From the NCBI RefSeq assembly GCF_016722785.1, contig NZ_JAEQNE010000004.1:342501-406500 (forward strand): a stretch of DNA of 64,000 nucleotides, given 5' to 3'. The DNA is from Ramlibacter monticola (GTDB taxonomy: Bacteria; Pseudomonadota; Gammaproteobacteria; Burkholderiales; Burkholderiaceae_C). The notes below the pieces were generated by a model. That model saw only the letters and a program-made list of their open reading frames with translations. It had not been told where the DNA came from and did no database searches. The position numbers and the translations under genes are program-made. This document shows positions 48,381 to 58,890 of the stretch, piece after piece (position 1 is the first letter of the stretch; every line of letters starts with the position of its first letter).

Positions 48381-48863
48381 ATGGAACGCACCAAGAACGA
48401 CGTCTGGGTGGGGCTGTTCGTCCTCATCGGCGCCGCCGCGCTGGTGTTCCTGGCTCTGCAGGCGGCCAACCTGCTGACCTTGAGCTTCCAGCCCACCTAC
48501 CGGCTGGACGCGCGGTTCGACAACATCGGCGGCCTGAAGCCGCGGGCGGCTGTCAAGAGCTCCGGCGTGGTCGTCGGCCGCGTGGAATCCATCACGTTCG
48601 ACGACAAATCCTTCCAGGCCCGGGTCACCATGGCCATGGAGAGCCGCTACAAATTCCCCAAGGACAGCTCCCTGAAGATCCTCACCAGCGGCCTGCTGGG
48701 TGAGCAATATGTGGGCATCGAGGCGGGCGCCGACGACAAGGTTCTCGCCGCGGGGGATACCATTGGGACGACGCAATCCGCCGTGGTGCTGGAGAACCTC
48801 ATCGGCCAGTTCCTTTACAACAAGGCGGCGGAAGGCCCAACCGCAGGTACAACGAAGAAATGA
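48381..48863 (+). CDS. mlaD: Outer-membrane lipid asymmetry MCE protein MlaD
   Basis: A 160-residue protein with one N-terminal membrane helix (VGLFVLIGAAALVFLALQAANL) and a single MCE domain (~38-120), including FDNIGGLKPRAAVKSSGVVVGRV and SSLKILTSGLLGEQYVGIE. MlaD forms the periplasmic hexameric ring that carries lipid between MlaE and MlaC. AGGAGAAAG precedes the start. It overlaps mlaA by ATGA. Confidence 0.95.
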   Translation: MERTKNDVWVGLFVLIGAAALVFLALQAANLLTLSFQPTYRLDARFDNIGGLKPRAAVKSSGVVVGRVESITFDDKSFQARVTMAMESRYKFPKDSSLKILTSGLLGEQYVGIEAGADDKVLAAGDTIGTTQSAVVLENLIGQFLYNKAAEGPTAGTTKK

Positions 48864-49630
48864 AATTTGAACGCCTCGCCGCGCACGGCCTGGCCCTCGC
48901 AGTCGTCATGGCGCTGGCAGGGTGTGCCACCGCCGGAAAAAGCAACCCGCGCGACCCCTGGGAGCCTTTCAACCGGCACGCCTACAATTTCAACGAAGGC
49001 CTCGACAACATCCTCCTGAAGCCCGCGGCCACCTGGTACCGCGACAAGGTGCCGGCGCTGGTGCGCACGGGCGTGTCGAACTTCTTCGGCAACCTCAACG
49101 ACGTCTGGTCGGCCGCCAACAACCTGATGCAGTGGCGCCTGCCGGAGTTCGAGGAAAGCCTGGCGCGCGTCCAGCTCAACACGATGTTCGGCGTGTTCGG
49201 CATCTTCGACGTGGCGAGCGAATTCAACATCGAGCGGCACCGCGAGGACTTCGGCCAGACCCTCGGCCGGTGGGGCGTCCCGGCCGGCCCGTACGTGATG
49301 CTGCCCTTCTTCGGGCCCTCCACGCTGCGCGACACCGTGGCCCTGCCCGTCGATACCCGCTTCGATCCCGTCAGCCAGATCAGCGGCAGCGCGACGCGGG
49401 ACGTGACCTACGTCGTACGCGCGATCGACCGACGCTCCAACCTCCTGCGCGTGGGCAACGTGCTGGAGGAAGCGGCGCTGGACAAATATTCCTTCACACG
49501 GGACGCCTATCTGCAGCGGCGCCGGGCCGAGATCTTCGATCGCGAGGAGAATAGGGACGTCCCGCCGCCCCTGCCCGACGAATCGCAGGATGCGCCCGCC
49601 ACCCCGCCGGGGAGCCCGCCCGCCCGTTAG
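48860..49630 (+). CDS. mlaA: Outer-membrane lipoprotein MlaA (VacJ)
   Basis: A 256-residue lipoprotein (lipobox LAGC) of the MlaA family, which removes misplaced phospholipid from the outer leaflet and hands it to MlaC. DPWEPFNRHAYNFNEGLDN near 35, VSNFFGNLNDVWSAANNLMQ and ETLGRWGVPAGPYVMLPFFGPS-like text near 130-150 are diagnostic. The C-terminal 30 residues are proline-rich. In E. coli mlaA is unlinked to mlaFEDCB; here it is inside the operon, as is usual in Burkholderiales. Confidence 0.95.
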   Translation: MKFERLAAHGLALAVVMALAGCATAGKSNPRDPWEPFNRHAYNFNEGLDNILLKPAATWYRDKVPALVRTGVSNFFGNLNDVWSAANNLMQWRLPEFEESLARVQLNTMFGVFGIFDVASEFNIERHREDFGQTLGRWGVPAGPYVMLPFFGPSTLRDTVALPVDTRFDPVSQISGSATRDVTYVVRAIDRRSNLLRVGNVLEEAALDKYSFTRDAYLQRRRAEIFDREENRDVPPPLPDESQDAPATPPGSPPAR

Positions 49631-49736
49631 GGTAGGGTTGCAGGCTGTTGCAGAAGCGCCCCATGCGCTGAAACCCGGCGAACCGGCCGTGTTCCAACAA
49701 GGGCCGGGCCCAGCCCGGCAGCAAGAAAGGATTGCA

Positions 49737-50387
49737 ATGAATCGACGTTCCCTGTTCCGTATCGCCGCCTCGCTGTTCGCCGCGGCCGCCATGGCCGGCG
49801 CCTGGCCGCTCGCGCACGCCGCCGACGAAGCGCCCGACGTCATGATCAAGCGCCTCTCCGACGAGGTGCTGACGACCATCCGCACCGACAAGAGCGTGCA
49901 GTCCGGCGACATCAACCGGATCATGGCCGTGGTCGACAGCAAGATCATGCCGAACGTGAACTTCCAGCGCATGACGGCTTCCGCCGTCGGCCCGGCCTGG
50001 CGCCAGGCCACGCCGGAGCAGCGCAAGCGCCTGCAGGACGAATTCAAGCTGCTGCTGGTGCGCACGTATTCGGGCGCGCTGTCGCAGGTGGCGGAAGAGT
50101 CCGTCTCGGTCAAGCCGCTGCGGGCGCAACCCACCGACACCGACGTCGTGGTGCGCAGCGAGATCCGCGGCCGCGGGGACCCGATCCAGCTGGAATACCG
50201 CCTGGAGAAGACCGCCGGCGACGGCACGGGCTGGAAGATCTACAACCTGAACGTGCTGGGCGTGTGGCTGGTCGAGACCTACCGCAGCCAGTTCGCGCAG
50301 GAGATCAACGCCAAGGGCGTGGACGGCCTGATCGCCTCGCTGGCCGAGCGCAACCGCGCCAACACGGCCAACGGCAAGAAGGGCTGA
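49737..50387 (+). CDS. mlaC: Periplasmic phospholipid-binding protein MlaC
   Basis: A 216-residue exported protein with signal peptide (FRIAASLFAAAAMAGAWPLAHA) that shuttles phospholipid across the periplasm. MPNVNFQRMTASAVGPAWRQATPEQRK-type text near 75-100 and WKIYNLNVLGVWLVETYRSQF near 165 are family marks. The 106-bp gap after mlaA contains a small hairpin (GCCGGGC at 49703-49709 with GCCCGGC at 49713-49719). Confidence 0.94.
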   Translation: MNRRSLFRIAASLFAAAAMAGAWPLAHAADEAPDVMIKRLSDEVLTTIRTDKSVQSGDINRIMAVVDSKIMPNVNFQRMTASAVGPAWRQATPEQRKRLQDEFKLLLVRTYSGALSQVAEESVSVKPLRAQPTDTDVVVRSEIRGRGDPIQLEYRLEKTAGDGTGWKIYNLNVLGVWLVETYRSQFAQEINAKGVDGLIASLAERNRANTANGKKG

Positions 50388-50392
50388 AGCCG

Positions 50393-50665
50393 GTGCTGGT
50401 CCTGCCCGACGAACTGACGCATGCCACCGCCCCGGCCTGCTGCCGCATGCTGGCGCAGGCGCTGCGGTCGGACCCGTCGGCGCAGGCCGTCGCCGACGCC
50501 TCGGCGCTGCGAGTATTCGATTCCTCCGCGCTGGCGGTGCTGCTGGAATGCCGGCGCGAGGCGCTCGCGCTGGGCAAGAGCTTCGCCGTCGCAAACCTGC
50601 AGCCGCGGCTGCGGGCGCTCGCCACGCTGTACGGCGTGGGCGAACTGCTCCCCTCCGCCACCTAG
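50393..50665 (+). CDS. mlaB: STAS-domain protein MlaB
   Basis: A 90-residue STAS protein that binds MlaF and stabilises the inner-membrane Mla complex. The STAS switch loop is DASALRVFDSSALAVLLECRREA, with serines at the conserved position, and the length fits E. coli MlaB (97). The start is taken as GTG 50393. A CTG at 50384 overlaps the mlaC stop as CTGA and cannot be excluded. It completes the mlaFEDACB set. Confidence 0.88.
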   Translation: MLVLPDELTHATAPACCRMLAQALRSDPSAQAVADASALRVFDSSALAVLLECRREALALGKSFAVANLQPRLRALATLYGVGELLPSAT

Positions 50666-50725
50666 GCACTCCCTGCGCCTGCGGGGCAGTGGCCGGGGCG
50701 CCGCCCGTAAAATGGCGGGTTCCCC

Positions 50726-51646
50726 ATGGCCGCCATCTCCTTCCAGTCCGTCTCCAAGACCTACGCCAGTCCGCGCGGCCCCTTCCAGGCGCTCGACGCC
50801 GTCAGCTTCGACATCGCGGAAGGCGAGTTCTTCGGTCTCCTGGGCCCCAACGGGGCCGGCAAGACCACCCTGATCAGCGTGCTCGCGGGCCTGGTGCGCG
50901 CCACCTCTGGCCGGGTGCTGGTGCGCGGCCACGACGTGCAGGCGCAGTACGCGGCGGCGCGGCGCCAACTGGGGGTGGTGCCGCAGGAACTCGTGTTCGA
51001 TCCCTTCTTCACGGTGCGCGAGGCGCTGCGGATCCAGTCCGGCTACTTCGGCGTGAAGAACAACGACGCCTGGATCGACGAACTGCTGCACAACCTGGGG
51101 CTGGCCGACAAGGCCTCGTCCAACATGCGCCAGCTCTCGGGTGGCATGAAGCGGCGGGTGCTCGTGGCGCAGGCCCTGGTGCACCGGCCGCCCGTGATCG
51201 TGCTCGACGAGCCCACGGCGGGCGTGGACGTGGAACTGCGCCAGACCCTGTGGCAGTTCATCGCCAAGCTCAATCGCGAAGGCCATGCGGTGCTGCTGAC
51301 GACGCACTACCTGGAGGAAGCCGAGGCGCTGTGCAGCCGCATCGCCATGCTGAAGGCCGGCAGGGTGGTGGCGCTGGAGCGCACGAGCGACCTGCTGAAG
51401 GCCGCCTCCAGCAACGTGCTGCGCTTCAAGATCGACGGCCAGCTGCCGCGCGAATTCGAGGGCAAGGCGCGCGTCACCGGCCGCATCGTGCAGCTGCCCG
51501 CGCACGACGCGCACGAGATCGAGCAGCACCTGGCCGTGATCCGCCACGCCGGCCTGCGGGTGGAGGACGTCGAGATCCGCAAGGCGGACCTGGAGGACGT
51601 GTTCCTCGACGTCATGACCGCGGGACGGGCGGAGGTGGCGGCATGA
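50726..51646 (+). CDS. ABC-2 type exporter ATPase (YadG-like)
   Basis: A 306-residue ATPase with Walker A GPNGAGKTT, signature LSGGMKRR, Walker B VIVLDEPTAGVD and a switch histidine in LLTTHYLEEAE. The C-terminal ~80 residues are the accessory domain usual in ABC-2 exporters. TAAAAT (50708-50713) ends 12 bases before the ATG, so it may have its own promoter. Its permease follows, separated by a 121-bp palindrome. The cargo is unknown; a cell-envelope component is plausible from the mla/murA setting. Confidence 0.88.
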   Translation: MAAISFQSVSKTYASPRGPFQALDAVSFDIAEGEFFGLLGPNGAGKTTLISVLAGLVRATSGRVLVRGHDVQAQYAAARRQLGVVPQELVFDPFFTVREALRIQSGYFGVKNNDAWIDELLHNLGLADKASSNMRQLSGGMKRRVLVAQALVHRPPVIVLDEPTAGVDVELRQTLWQFIAKLNREGHAVLLTTHYLEEAEALCSRIAMLKAGRVVALERTSDLLKAASSNVLRFKIDGQLPREFEGKARVTGRIVQLPAHDAHEIEQHLAVIRHAGLRVEDVEIRKADLEDVFLDVMTAGRAEVAA

Positions 51647-51663
51647 TCCGGATGTTGAAAAAC

Positions 51664-51784
51664 AAGATACCGAACGCAGAAGGCGCAGAAGATACGCAGA
51701 AGGCGCAGAAGAAAGCCATCTTGAAAATGGCTGTTCCTTCTGCGTCCTCTGCGTATCCTTTGCGCCCTCTGCGTTCGGTATCTT
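51664..51784. repeat. Long imperfect palindrome (element 1) between the exporter genes
   Basis: Two 47-base arms (51664-51710 and 51738-51784) match as inverted repeats with five mismatches. The left arm begins AAGATACCGAACGCAGAA and itself contains a tandem of ACGCAGAAGGCGCAGAAGA. The central loop holds a smaller hairpin (AGCCAT with ATGGCT). One strand of each arm is nearly all purine. A second member with the same plan lies at 56306-56438. Confidence 0.9.
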
Positions 51785-51803
51785 GTATTTTCGAGGCCCA
51801 CCC

Positions 51804-52559
51804 ATGACCGGCTGGCAGACGCTCCTGTACAAGGAAGTGCTGCGCTTCTGGAAGGTGAGCTTCCAGACCGTGGCCGCGCCCGTGCTCACGGCGCTGCTGT
51901 ACCTGCTGATCTTCGGGCACGTGCTGCAGGACCACGTGAAGGTCTACGACCGCATCAGCTACACCGCCTTCCTGGTGCCCGGCCTGGTGATGATGAGCGT
52001 GCTGCAGAATTCCTTCGCCAACAGCTCCTCGTCGCTGATCCAGAGCAAGATCATGGGCAACCTGGTCTTCGTGCTGCTCACGCCGCTGTCGCACTGGAGC
52101 TGGTTCATCGCCTACGTCGGCTCCTCCATCGCGCGCGGCCTGTGCGTGGGCCTGGGCGTGTTCCTGGTGACCGTGTGGTTCACGCAGGTGAGCTTCGCCG
52201 CCCCGCTGTGGATCCTGGTGTTCGCCTTCCTGGGCGCCGGCATGCTGGGCGCGCTGGGCCTCATCGCGGGGCTGTGGGCCGAGAAGTTCGACCAGATGGC
52301 GGCCTTCCAGAACTTCATCATCATGCCGATGACCTTCCTGTCCGGCGTGTTCTATTCGATCCATTCGCTGCCGGAGTTCTGGCAGCGCGTGAGCCACCTC
52401 AACCCCTTCTTCTACATGATCGACGGCTTCCGCTACGGCTTCTTCGGCGTCAGCGACGTGTCGCCCTGGCTCAGCCTGGCGATCGTCGGCAGCGCCATGC
52501 TGGGCGTGAGCGCCGTCGCCGTCCACCTGCTGCGCATCGGCTACAAGATCCGCGGCTGA
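51804..52559 (+). CDS. ABC-2 type exporter permease (YadH-like)
   Basis: A 251-residue permease with six helices. [16 protein letters not shown] near 22, [23 protein letters not shown] near 63 and the pre-helix [23 protein letters not shown] near 165 are typical of YadH/ABC-2 permeases. ATG 51804 fits the family; a TTG at 51783 would begin within the palindrome. It pairs with the ATPase upstream, although 157 bases of palindrome-containing DNA separate them. Confidence 0.9.
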   Translation: MTGWQTLLYKEVLRFWKVSFQTVAAPVLTALLYLLIFGHVLQDHVKVYDRISYTAFLVPGLVMMSVLQNSFANSSSSLIQSKIMGNLVFVLLTPLSHWSWFIAYVGSSIARGLCVGLGVFLVTVWFTQVSFAAPLWILVFAFLGAGMLGALGLIAGLWAEKFDQMAAFQNFIIMPMTFLSGVFYSIHSLPEFWQRVSHLNPFFYMIDGFRYGFFGVSDVSPWLSLAIVGSAMLGVSAVAVHLLRIGYKIRG

Positions 52560-52579
52560 AACATTCGAAAGAGATCCCC

Positions 52580-52825
52580 ATGACCGCCGACGAACTGCGC
52601 TCCGTCATCGCCGCCAGCCTGCCCTGCGACCACCTCGAGGTCGACGGCGACGGCCGCCACTGGCAGGCGGTGATCGTGTCGGCCGAGTTCGATGGTTTGC
52701 GTCGAATCCAGCGGCACCAGAAGGTGTACGCGACCCTTGGTGCGAGAATGCAGAACGACGAGGTGCACGCCTTGTCGATGCAGACCTTCACGCCCCAGGA
52801 GTGGGCGGCACTACAGCAACCCTGA
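52580..52825 (+). CDS. BolA-family protein (IbaG-like)
   Basis: An 81-residue protein of the BolA/IbaG family, which works with monothiol glutaredoxins in iron-sulfur trafficking and, in some bacteria, affects the envelope. [30 protein letters not shown] has the conserved class II loop and the RHQ-VY helix, and [12 protein letters not shown] closes the fold. It lies 20 bases after the exporter permease and 5 bases before murA, its usual proteobacterial neighbour. Confidence 0.93.
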   Translation: MTADELRSVIAASLPCDHLEVDGDGRHWQAVIVSAEFDGLRRIQRHQKVYATLGARMQNDEVHALSMQTFTPQEWAALQQP

Positions 52826-52830
52826 AGCCC

Positions 52831-54096
<1,266 letters not shown>

Positions 54097-54097
54097 T

Positions 54098-54173
54098 CCC
54101 CGAAGCGCCTGCGGCGCCTCCCGCCCAGGGGGGCGCCGCCAGCGGCCCGGCCAGGCCGGTTCCGCGGTGGCAC
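54098..54173. repeat. GC-rich ~76-bp repeat, copy A
   Basis: Begins CCCCGAAGCGCCTGCGGCG two bases after the murA stop and ends GGTTCCGCGGTGGCAC. It aligns over its full length with 54882-54958, with about seven differences and one gap. It contains several nested hairpins (GCGCC with GGCGC, and a C-run facing a G-run). Confidence 0.92.
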
Positions 54174-54202
54174 TGGAATGACGCCTGCGGGCGTTCGATG
54201 CA

Positions 54203-54877
54203 ATGGCTCCAATGAGTTCCCCGGACAAGCCCTCCCTGACCCTCGCCCTGTCCAAGGGCCGCATCTTCGACGAGACCCTGCCGCTGCTGAAGGCGGCCGG
54301 GATCGAGGTGCTGGAAGACCCCGAGAAGTCGCGCAAGCTGATCATCGGCACGACCAACCCCGACCTGCGGGTGGTGCTGGTGCGGGCGACCGACGTGCCC
54401 ACCTACGTGCAGTACGGCGGCGCCGACCTCGGCGTGACGGGCAAGGACACGCTGATCGAGCACGGGGGACAGGGCCTCTACCAGCCGCTGGACCTGTGCA
54501 TCGCCAAGTGCCGGGTGAGCGTGGCCGTGCGCTCCGACTTCGACTACGCCTCCGCCGTGCGCCAGGGCGCGCGCCTGAAGGTGGCCACCAAGTACACCAG
54601 CATCGCGCGCGACTTCTTCGCCGCCAAGGGCGTGCACGTGGACCTGATCAAGCTCTATGGCTCCATGGAGCTGGCGCCGCTGACCGGGCTGGCCGACGCC
54701 ATCGTGGACCTGGTGTCCACGGGCGGCACGCTGAAGGCCAACAACCTGGTCGAGGTCGAGCGCATCATGGACATCAGCTCGCGCCTGGTGGTCAACCAGG
54801 CCGCGCTGAAGCTGAAGCAGGAACCGATCCGCCATTTGATCGACGTCTTCGCCAGGACCGTCGCTGCCCGGAATTGA
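54203..54877 (+). CDS. hisG: ATP phosphoribosyltransferase, short form
   Basis: A 224-residue catalytic subunit for the first step of histidine synthesis. [38 protein letters not shown], the PRPP-binding [14 protein letters not shown] and the C-terminal [16 protein letters not shown] fit the HisG_S class, which lacks the C-terminal regulatory domain and needs the HisZ subunit. No hisZ is in this window. ATG 54203 and 54212 are both possible. It is flanked on both sides by copies of the GC-rich repeat. Confidence 0.95.
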   Translation: MAPMSSPDKPSLTLALSKGRIFDETLPLLKAAGIEVLEDPEKSRKLIIGTTNPDLRVVLVRATDVPTYVQYGGADLGVTGKDTLIEHGGQGLYQPLDLCIAKCRVSVAVRSDFDYASAVRQGARLKVATKYTSIARDFFAAKGVHVDLIKLYGSMELAPLTGLADAIVDLVSTGGTLKANNLVEVERIMDISSRLVVNQAALKLKQEPIRHLIDVFARTVAARN

Positions 54878-54881
54878 CCCA

Positions 54882-54958
54882 CCCCCGAAGCGCCTTCGGC
54901 GCCTCCCCCTCAAGGGGGCGCCACCAGCGGCCCGGCCAAGCCGGTTCCGCGGTGGCAC
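54882..54958. repeat. GC-rich ~76-bp repeat, copy B
   Basis: Begins CCCCCGAAGCGCCTTCGGCG five bases after the hisG stop and ends GGTTCCGCGGTGGCAC. It has the same orientation as copy A, so hisG lies between direct repeats about 785 bp apart. The internal GCGCCTTCGGCG and CCCCCTCAAGGGGG hairpins are perfect here. Confidence 0.92.
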
Positions 54959-54977
54959 CCGAAAAGATCTGCCCCAG

Positions 54978-56297
54978 ATGACTAATGTCGCCCGCCCCCT
55001 CCGCCTCGCCACCCGCGACGCCGGCTTCGATGCCGCGCTGAAGGCGCGCCTGCACTGGTCCGCGGACACCGACGCCGGCATCGAGCAGGCCGTGGCGGGC
55101 ATCCTCGCCGACGTGCAGCAGCGCGGCGATGCGGCGGTGCTCGAATACACCAACCGCTTCGACGGCACCGCGGCGAAGTCGGTGCAGGACTTCCTGCTGC
55201 GGCCGGCCGAACTGAAGGCCGCCTTCGAGGGCCTGCCCGCGAAGCAGCGCGACGCGCTCGAGTCCGCAGCGCAGCGCGTGCGCGCCTACCACGAGGCCCA
55301 GAAGAGGGCTTCCGGGGAGAGCTGGAGCTATCGCGACGCCGACGGCACGCTGCTGGGGCAGAAGGTCACGCCGTTGGACCGGGTCGGCATCTACGTGCCG
55401 GGCGGCAAGGCTGCCTATCCGTCGTCCGTGCTGATGAACGCCATCCCGGCGCAGGTCGCCGGCGTGGGCGAGATCGTCATGGTGGTGCCCACGCCGCGCG
55501 GCGAGAAGAACCCGCTGGTGCTGGCCGCGGCGTACGTGGCGGGCGTCACCCGGGCCTTCACCATCGGCGGCGCCCAGGCCGTCGGCGCGCTGGCCTACGG
55601 CACCGAAACCGTGCCGCGCGTGGACAAGATCACCGGCCCCGGCAACGCCTATGTCGCCAGCGCCAAGCGCCGCGTGTTCGGCCAGGTCGGCATCGACATG
55701 ATCGCCGGGCCCAGCGAGATCCTGGTGCTGGCCGACGGCAGTACGCCGGCCGACTGGGTGGCCATGGACCTGTTCTCGCAGGCCGAGCACGACGAACTGG
55801 CGCAGAGCATCCTGCTGTGCCCGGACGCGGCCTACATCGAGCAGGTGCAGGCGGCGATCGACCGCATGCTGCCGGAGATGCCGCGCGCCGAAATCATCGC
55901 GAAGTCGCTCACCGGGCGTGGCGCGCTGATCCACACCCGCGACCTGGAAGAGGCCTGCGAGATCAGCAACCGCATCGCACCGGAGCACCTGGAGATCGCG
56001 AGCCACGAGCCGCACCGGTGGGAGCCGCTGCTGCGCCATGCCGGGGCGATCTTCCTGGGCGCGTACACCAGCGAGTCGCTGGGCGACTATTGCGCGGGCC
56101 CCAACCACGTGCTGCCCACGTCGACCACCGCGCGCTTTTCCAGCCCGCTGGGCGTGTACGACTTCCAGAAGCGCAGCAGCCTGATCGAGGTGAGCGAAGC
56201 TGGCGCCCAGACCCTGGGCACCATCGCCGCCGAACTCGCCTACGGCGAAGGCCTCCAGGCCCATGCCCGGGCGGCGGAGCTGCGGCTGAAACGCTGA
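54978..56297 (+). CDS. hisD: Histidinol dehydrogenase
   Basis: A 439-residue zinc enzyme that oxidises histidinol to histidine in two NAD-dependent steps. [24 protein letters not shown] near 130, [27 protein letters not shown] near 195, the zinc/base region [11 protein letters not shown] near 264 and GPNHVLPT near 375 are family signatures. It is followed by the second long palindrome before hisC. Confidence 0.97.
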   Translation: MTNVARPLRLATRDAGFDAALKARLHWSADTDAGIEQAVAGILADVQQRGDAAVLEYTNRFDGTAAKSVQDFLLRPAELKAAFEGLPAKQRDALESAAQRVRAYHEAQKRASGESWSYRDADGTLLGQKVTPLDRVGIYVPGGKAAYPSSVLMNAIPAQVAGVGEIVMVVPTPRGEKNPLVLAAAYVAGVTRAFTIGGAQAVGALAYGTETVPRVDKITGPGNAYVASAKRRVFGQVGIDMIAGPSEILVLADGSTPADWVAMDLFSQAEHDELAQSILLCPDAAYIEQVQAAIDRMLPEMPRAEIIAKSLTGRGALIHTRDLEEACEISNRIAPEHLEIASHEPHRWEPLLRHAGAIFLGAYTSESLGDYCAGPNHVLPTSTTARFSSPLGVYDFQKRSSLIEVSEAGAQTLGTIAAELAYGEGLQAHARAAELRLKR

Positions 56298-56305
56298 TCC
56301 CGAAG

Positions 56306-56438
56306 AAAACCGAACAGCCGAACGCAGAGGGCGCAGAGGATCCGCAGAGGACGCAGAAAATACCTTTGAAGTATTCTCTGGAGTCTTCTGCGTCCTTTGC
56401 GTAATCTTTGCGCCCTCTGCGTTCGGCTGCCTGGTTTT
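56306..56438. repeat. Long imperfect palindrome (element 2) between hisD and hisC
   Basis: Two 53-base arms (56306-56358 and 56386-56438) are inverted repeats with about nine mismatches. The arm core, AGCCGAACGCAGAGGGCGCA, is shared with element 1 at 51664. The loop contains AATAC facing GTATT. The right arm ends 10 bases before the hisC ATG at 56449. Confidence 0.9.
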
Positions 56439-56448
56439 GATTTTCCCC

Positions 56449-57525
56449 ATGATCGCCTCCCTCGAAAAACTCATCGCCGCCCGCATCCGCCAGGACGTGC
56501 AGGGCATGCACGCCTATGCCGTCCAGGATTCGAGGGGCATGGTGAAGCTGGATGCGATGGAGAATCCGCACCGCTTGCCGGCGCCCCTGCAGAAGGAACT
56601 GGGCGAGCGCCTCGCCGCCGTCGCCCTGAACCGCTATCCCGGCGAGCGCATCGAGGACCTGCGCACGGCGCTGGCCAGGCACGCGCAGCTGCCCGACGGC
56701 TGCGCCCTGATGCTGGGCAACGGCTCGGACGAACTGATCGCCCTGCTGGCGCTGGCCTGCGACGTGCCCGGCGCGACAATCCTGGCGCCGCAGCCCGGCT
56801 TCGTCATGTACGCCATGAGCGCCCAGCTGCAGGGCCTGCGCTTCGTCGGCGTGGACCTCACCCCCGACTTCGAGCTCGATGGGAAGGCGATGCTGGAGGC
56901 AATCGCGCTGCACCAGCCGGCGATCGTCTACCTTGCCTACCCGAACAACCCCACGGCCAACCTCTGGGACGACGCCACCATCGAGAAGATCGTGCGGGCC
57001 GCGCCCGGCTTGGTGGTGATCGACGAGGCCTACCAGCCCTTCTCCAGCCGCAGCTACCTGGACCGCCTGGCGCAGCACGAGCACGTGCTGCTGATGCGCA
57101 CCCTCAGCAAGTTCGGCCTCGCCGGGGTGCGCATCGGCTACATGATGGGGCGCGCGGAACTGATCGCCCAGGTCGACAAGGTCCGCCCGCCCTACAACGT
57201 GAGCGTGCTGAACGCCGAGGCCGCGCTGTTCGCGCTGGAGCACGAGGACGTGTTCGCCGCCCAGGCCGCGGACCTGAAGCGCGAGCGCGAGCGCCTGCAG
57301 GAGGCGCTGAAGGACATGGGCCTGAAGGCCTGGCCCAGCGACGCCAACATGATCCTGGTGCGCGTGCCCGACCCGGCGCGCAGCTTCGAGGGCCTGAAGG
57401 CGCGCAAGGTGCTGGTCAAGAACGTTTCTAGAATGCACCCATTGCTGGCCGGCTGCCTGCGACTGACCGTCGGCACCGCCGAAGAGAACACCCAGCTGCT
57501 CGCCGCCCTGAGATCCACCCTATGA
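56449..57525 (+). CDS. hisC: Histidinol-phosphate aminotransferase
   Basis: A 358-residue PLP-dependent aminotransferase of fold type [12 protein letters not shown] near 34, [14 protein letters not shown] near 88, [12 protein letters not shown] near 165 and the PLP-binding lysine in [15 protein letters not shown] near 222 are clear. ATG 56449 is used; a TTG 12 bases upstream lies in the palindrome arm. The palindrome occupies the place of a ribosome site and leader, so translation may depend on its structure. Confidence 0.96.
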   Translation: MIASLEKLIAARIRQDVQGMHAYAVQDSRGMVKLDAMENPHRLPAPLQKELGERLAAVALNRYPGERIEDLRTALARHAQLPDGCALMLGNGSDELIALLALACDVPGATILAPQPGFVMYAMSAQLQGLRFVGVDLTPDFELDGKAMLEAIALHQPAIVYLAYPNNPTANLWDDATIEKIVRAAPGLVVIDEAYQPFSSRSYLDRLAQHEHVLLMRTLSKFGLAGVRIGYMMGRAELIAQVDKVRPPYNVSVLNAEAALFALEHEDVFAAQAADLKRERERLQEALKDMGLKAWPSDANMILVRVPDPARSFEGLKARKVLVKNVSRMHPLLAGCLRLTVGTAEENTQLLAALRSTL

Positions 57526-58139
57526 GAACCGCTGAAAGTCCAATGAGTCAGCTCCGGCAGGCGGAGGTGACCCGCAACACGGCGGAAACCCAGATCACCG
57601 TCCGGCTCAACCTCGACGGCACCGGCCAGGCCCGGCTCGCCACCGGCATCGGCTTCTTCGACCACATGCTGGACCAGATCGCCCGCCACGGGCTGATCGA
57701 CCTGGAGATCGACGCCAAGGGCGACCTGCACATCGACGGCCACCACACGGTGGAAGACGTCGGCATCACCCTGGGGCAGGCGGTCTACAAGGCGGTGGGC
57801 GACAAGAAGGGCATCCGCCGCTACGGCCACGCCTACGTGCCGCTGGACGAGGCCCTGTCGCGCGTCGTCATCGACTTCTCGGGCCGGCCGGGCCTGGTGA
57901 TGAACGTGCCGTTCAAGAGCGGCATGATCGGCACCTTCGACACCCAGCTGGCCCACGAATTCTTCCAGGGCTTCGCCAACCACGCCTTCGTGACGCTGCA
58001 CATCGACAACCTGCGCGGCGAGAACGCGCACCACCAGTGCGAGACGGTGTTCAAGGCCTTCGCCCGGGCGCTGCGCTCCGCGCTGGAGCTCGACCCGCGC
58101 GCCGCCGGCACGATTCCTTCGACGAAGGGCTCGCTTTGA
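57522..58139 (+). CDS. hisB: Imidazoleglycerol-phosphate dehydratase
   Basis: A 205-residue manganese enzyme, monofunctional and without the phosphatase domain found in enterobacterial His[33 protein letters not shown] and the C-terminal [19 protein letters not shown] carry the metal-binding histidines. ATG 57522 overlaps the hisC stop as ATGA; an internal ATG at 57543 has a GAAAG site before it and is an alternative. Confidence 0.96.
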   Translation: MRTAESPMSQLRQAEVTRNTAETQITVRLNLDGTGQARLATGIGFFDHMLDQIARHGLIDLEIDAKGDLHIDGHHTVEDVGITLGQAVYKAVGDKKGIRRYGHAYVPLDEALSRVVIDFSGRPGLVMNVPFKSGMIGTFDTQLAHEFFQGFANHAFVTLHIDNLRGENAHHQCETVFKAFARALRSALELDPRAAGTIPSTKGSL

Positions 58140-58197
58140 GCGCCGCCCGGCCGCCCGAAGGCGCCCGCGCCGGAGCGCTCCCCCCGGAGGTGCACCC

Positions 58198-58845
58198 GTG
58201 ACCAGGACGGTCGCCGTCGTCGACTACGGCATGGGCAACCTGCGCTCCGTCTCGCAGGCGGTCCTGCACGTCGCCCAGGGCAGCGGGCTGCAGGCCGTGA
58301 TCACCTCGCGTCCGGAAGAGGTGCGCGCGGCCGAACGCGTGGTGCTCCCGGGGCAGGGCGCCATGCCCGATTGCATGCGCGAGCTGCGCGAGTCCGGCCT
58401 GCTGGAGCCGGTGCTGGAGGCCGCCGCGACCAAGCCCCTGTTCGGGGTCTGCGTCGGCATGCAGATGCTGCTGGATCGAAGCGAGGAAGGGCCCACTGAC
58501 GGCCTGGGCCTGATCCATGGCGAGGTCGTGCGCTTTCGGCTCGAAGGTCAGCGGCAGCCCGATGGCAGCCGCTACAAGGTGCCGCAAATGGGCTGGAACC
58601 GCGTGCGGCAGGCCCGGGGGCATGCGATCTGGGAGGGCGTGCCGGATGGCAGCTGGTTCTATTTCGTCCATTCCTTCTACGCCAGTCCGTCGGACCCGCG
58701 CCACAGCGTTGGGGAATCCGAGTACGGCGGCCGCTTTACCTGTGCGGTGGCCCGCGATAACATTTTTGCGACCCAGTTCCACCCGGAAAAAAGCGCCGAC
58801 CAGGGTCTGGCGCTCTATCGCAACTTCCTGCACTGGAATCCCTGA
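58198..58845 (+). CDS. hisH: Imidazole glycerol phosphate synthase glutaminase subunit
   Basis: A 215-residue class I glutamine amidotransferase that supplies ammonia to HisF. The nucleophile is in [10 protein letters not shown], the His-Glu pair in ATQFHPEKS, and [14 protein letters not shown] is the N-terminal family motif. The start is GTG 58198, supported by GGAGG at 58186-58190. The 58-base gap after hisB is GC-rich, without a clear promoter. Confidence 0.96.
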   Translation: MTRTVAVVDYGMGNLRSVSQAVLHVAQGSGLQAVITSRPEEVRAAERVVLPGQGAMPDCMRELRESGLLEPVLEAAATKPLFGVCVGMQMLLDRSEEGPTDGLGLIHGEVVRFRLEGQRQPDGSRYKVPQMGWNRVRQARGHAIWEGVPDGSWFYFVHSFYASPSDPRHSVGESEYGGRFTCAVARDNIFATQFHPEKSADQGLALYRNFLHWNP

Positions 58846-58890
58846 CCGATCACCCGCCGCAGCCCGCGGCGGCCGCCCTCCCACTCCCCC

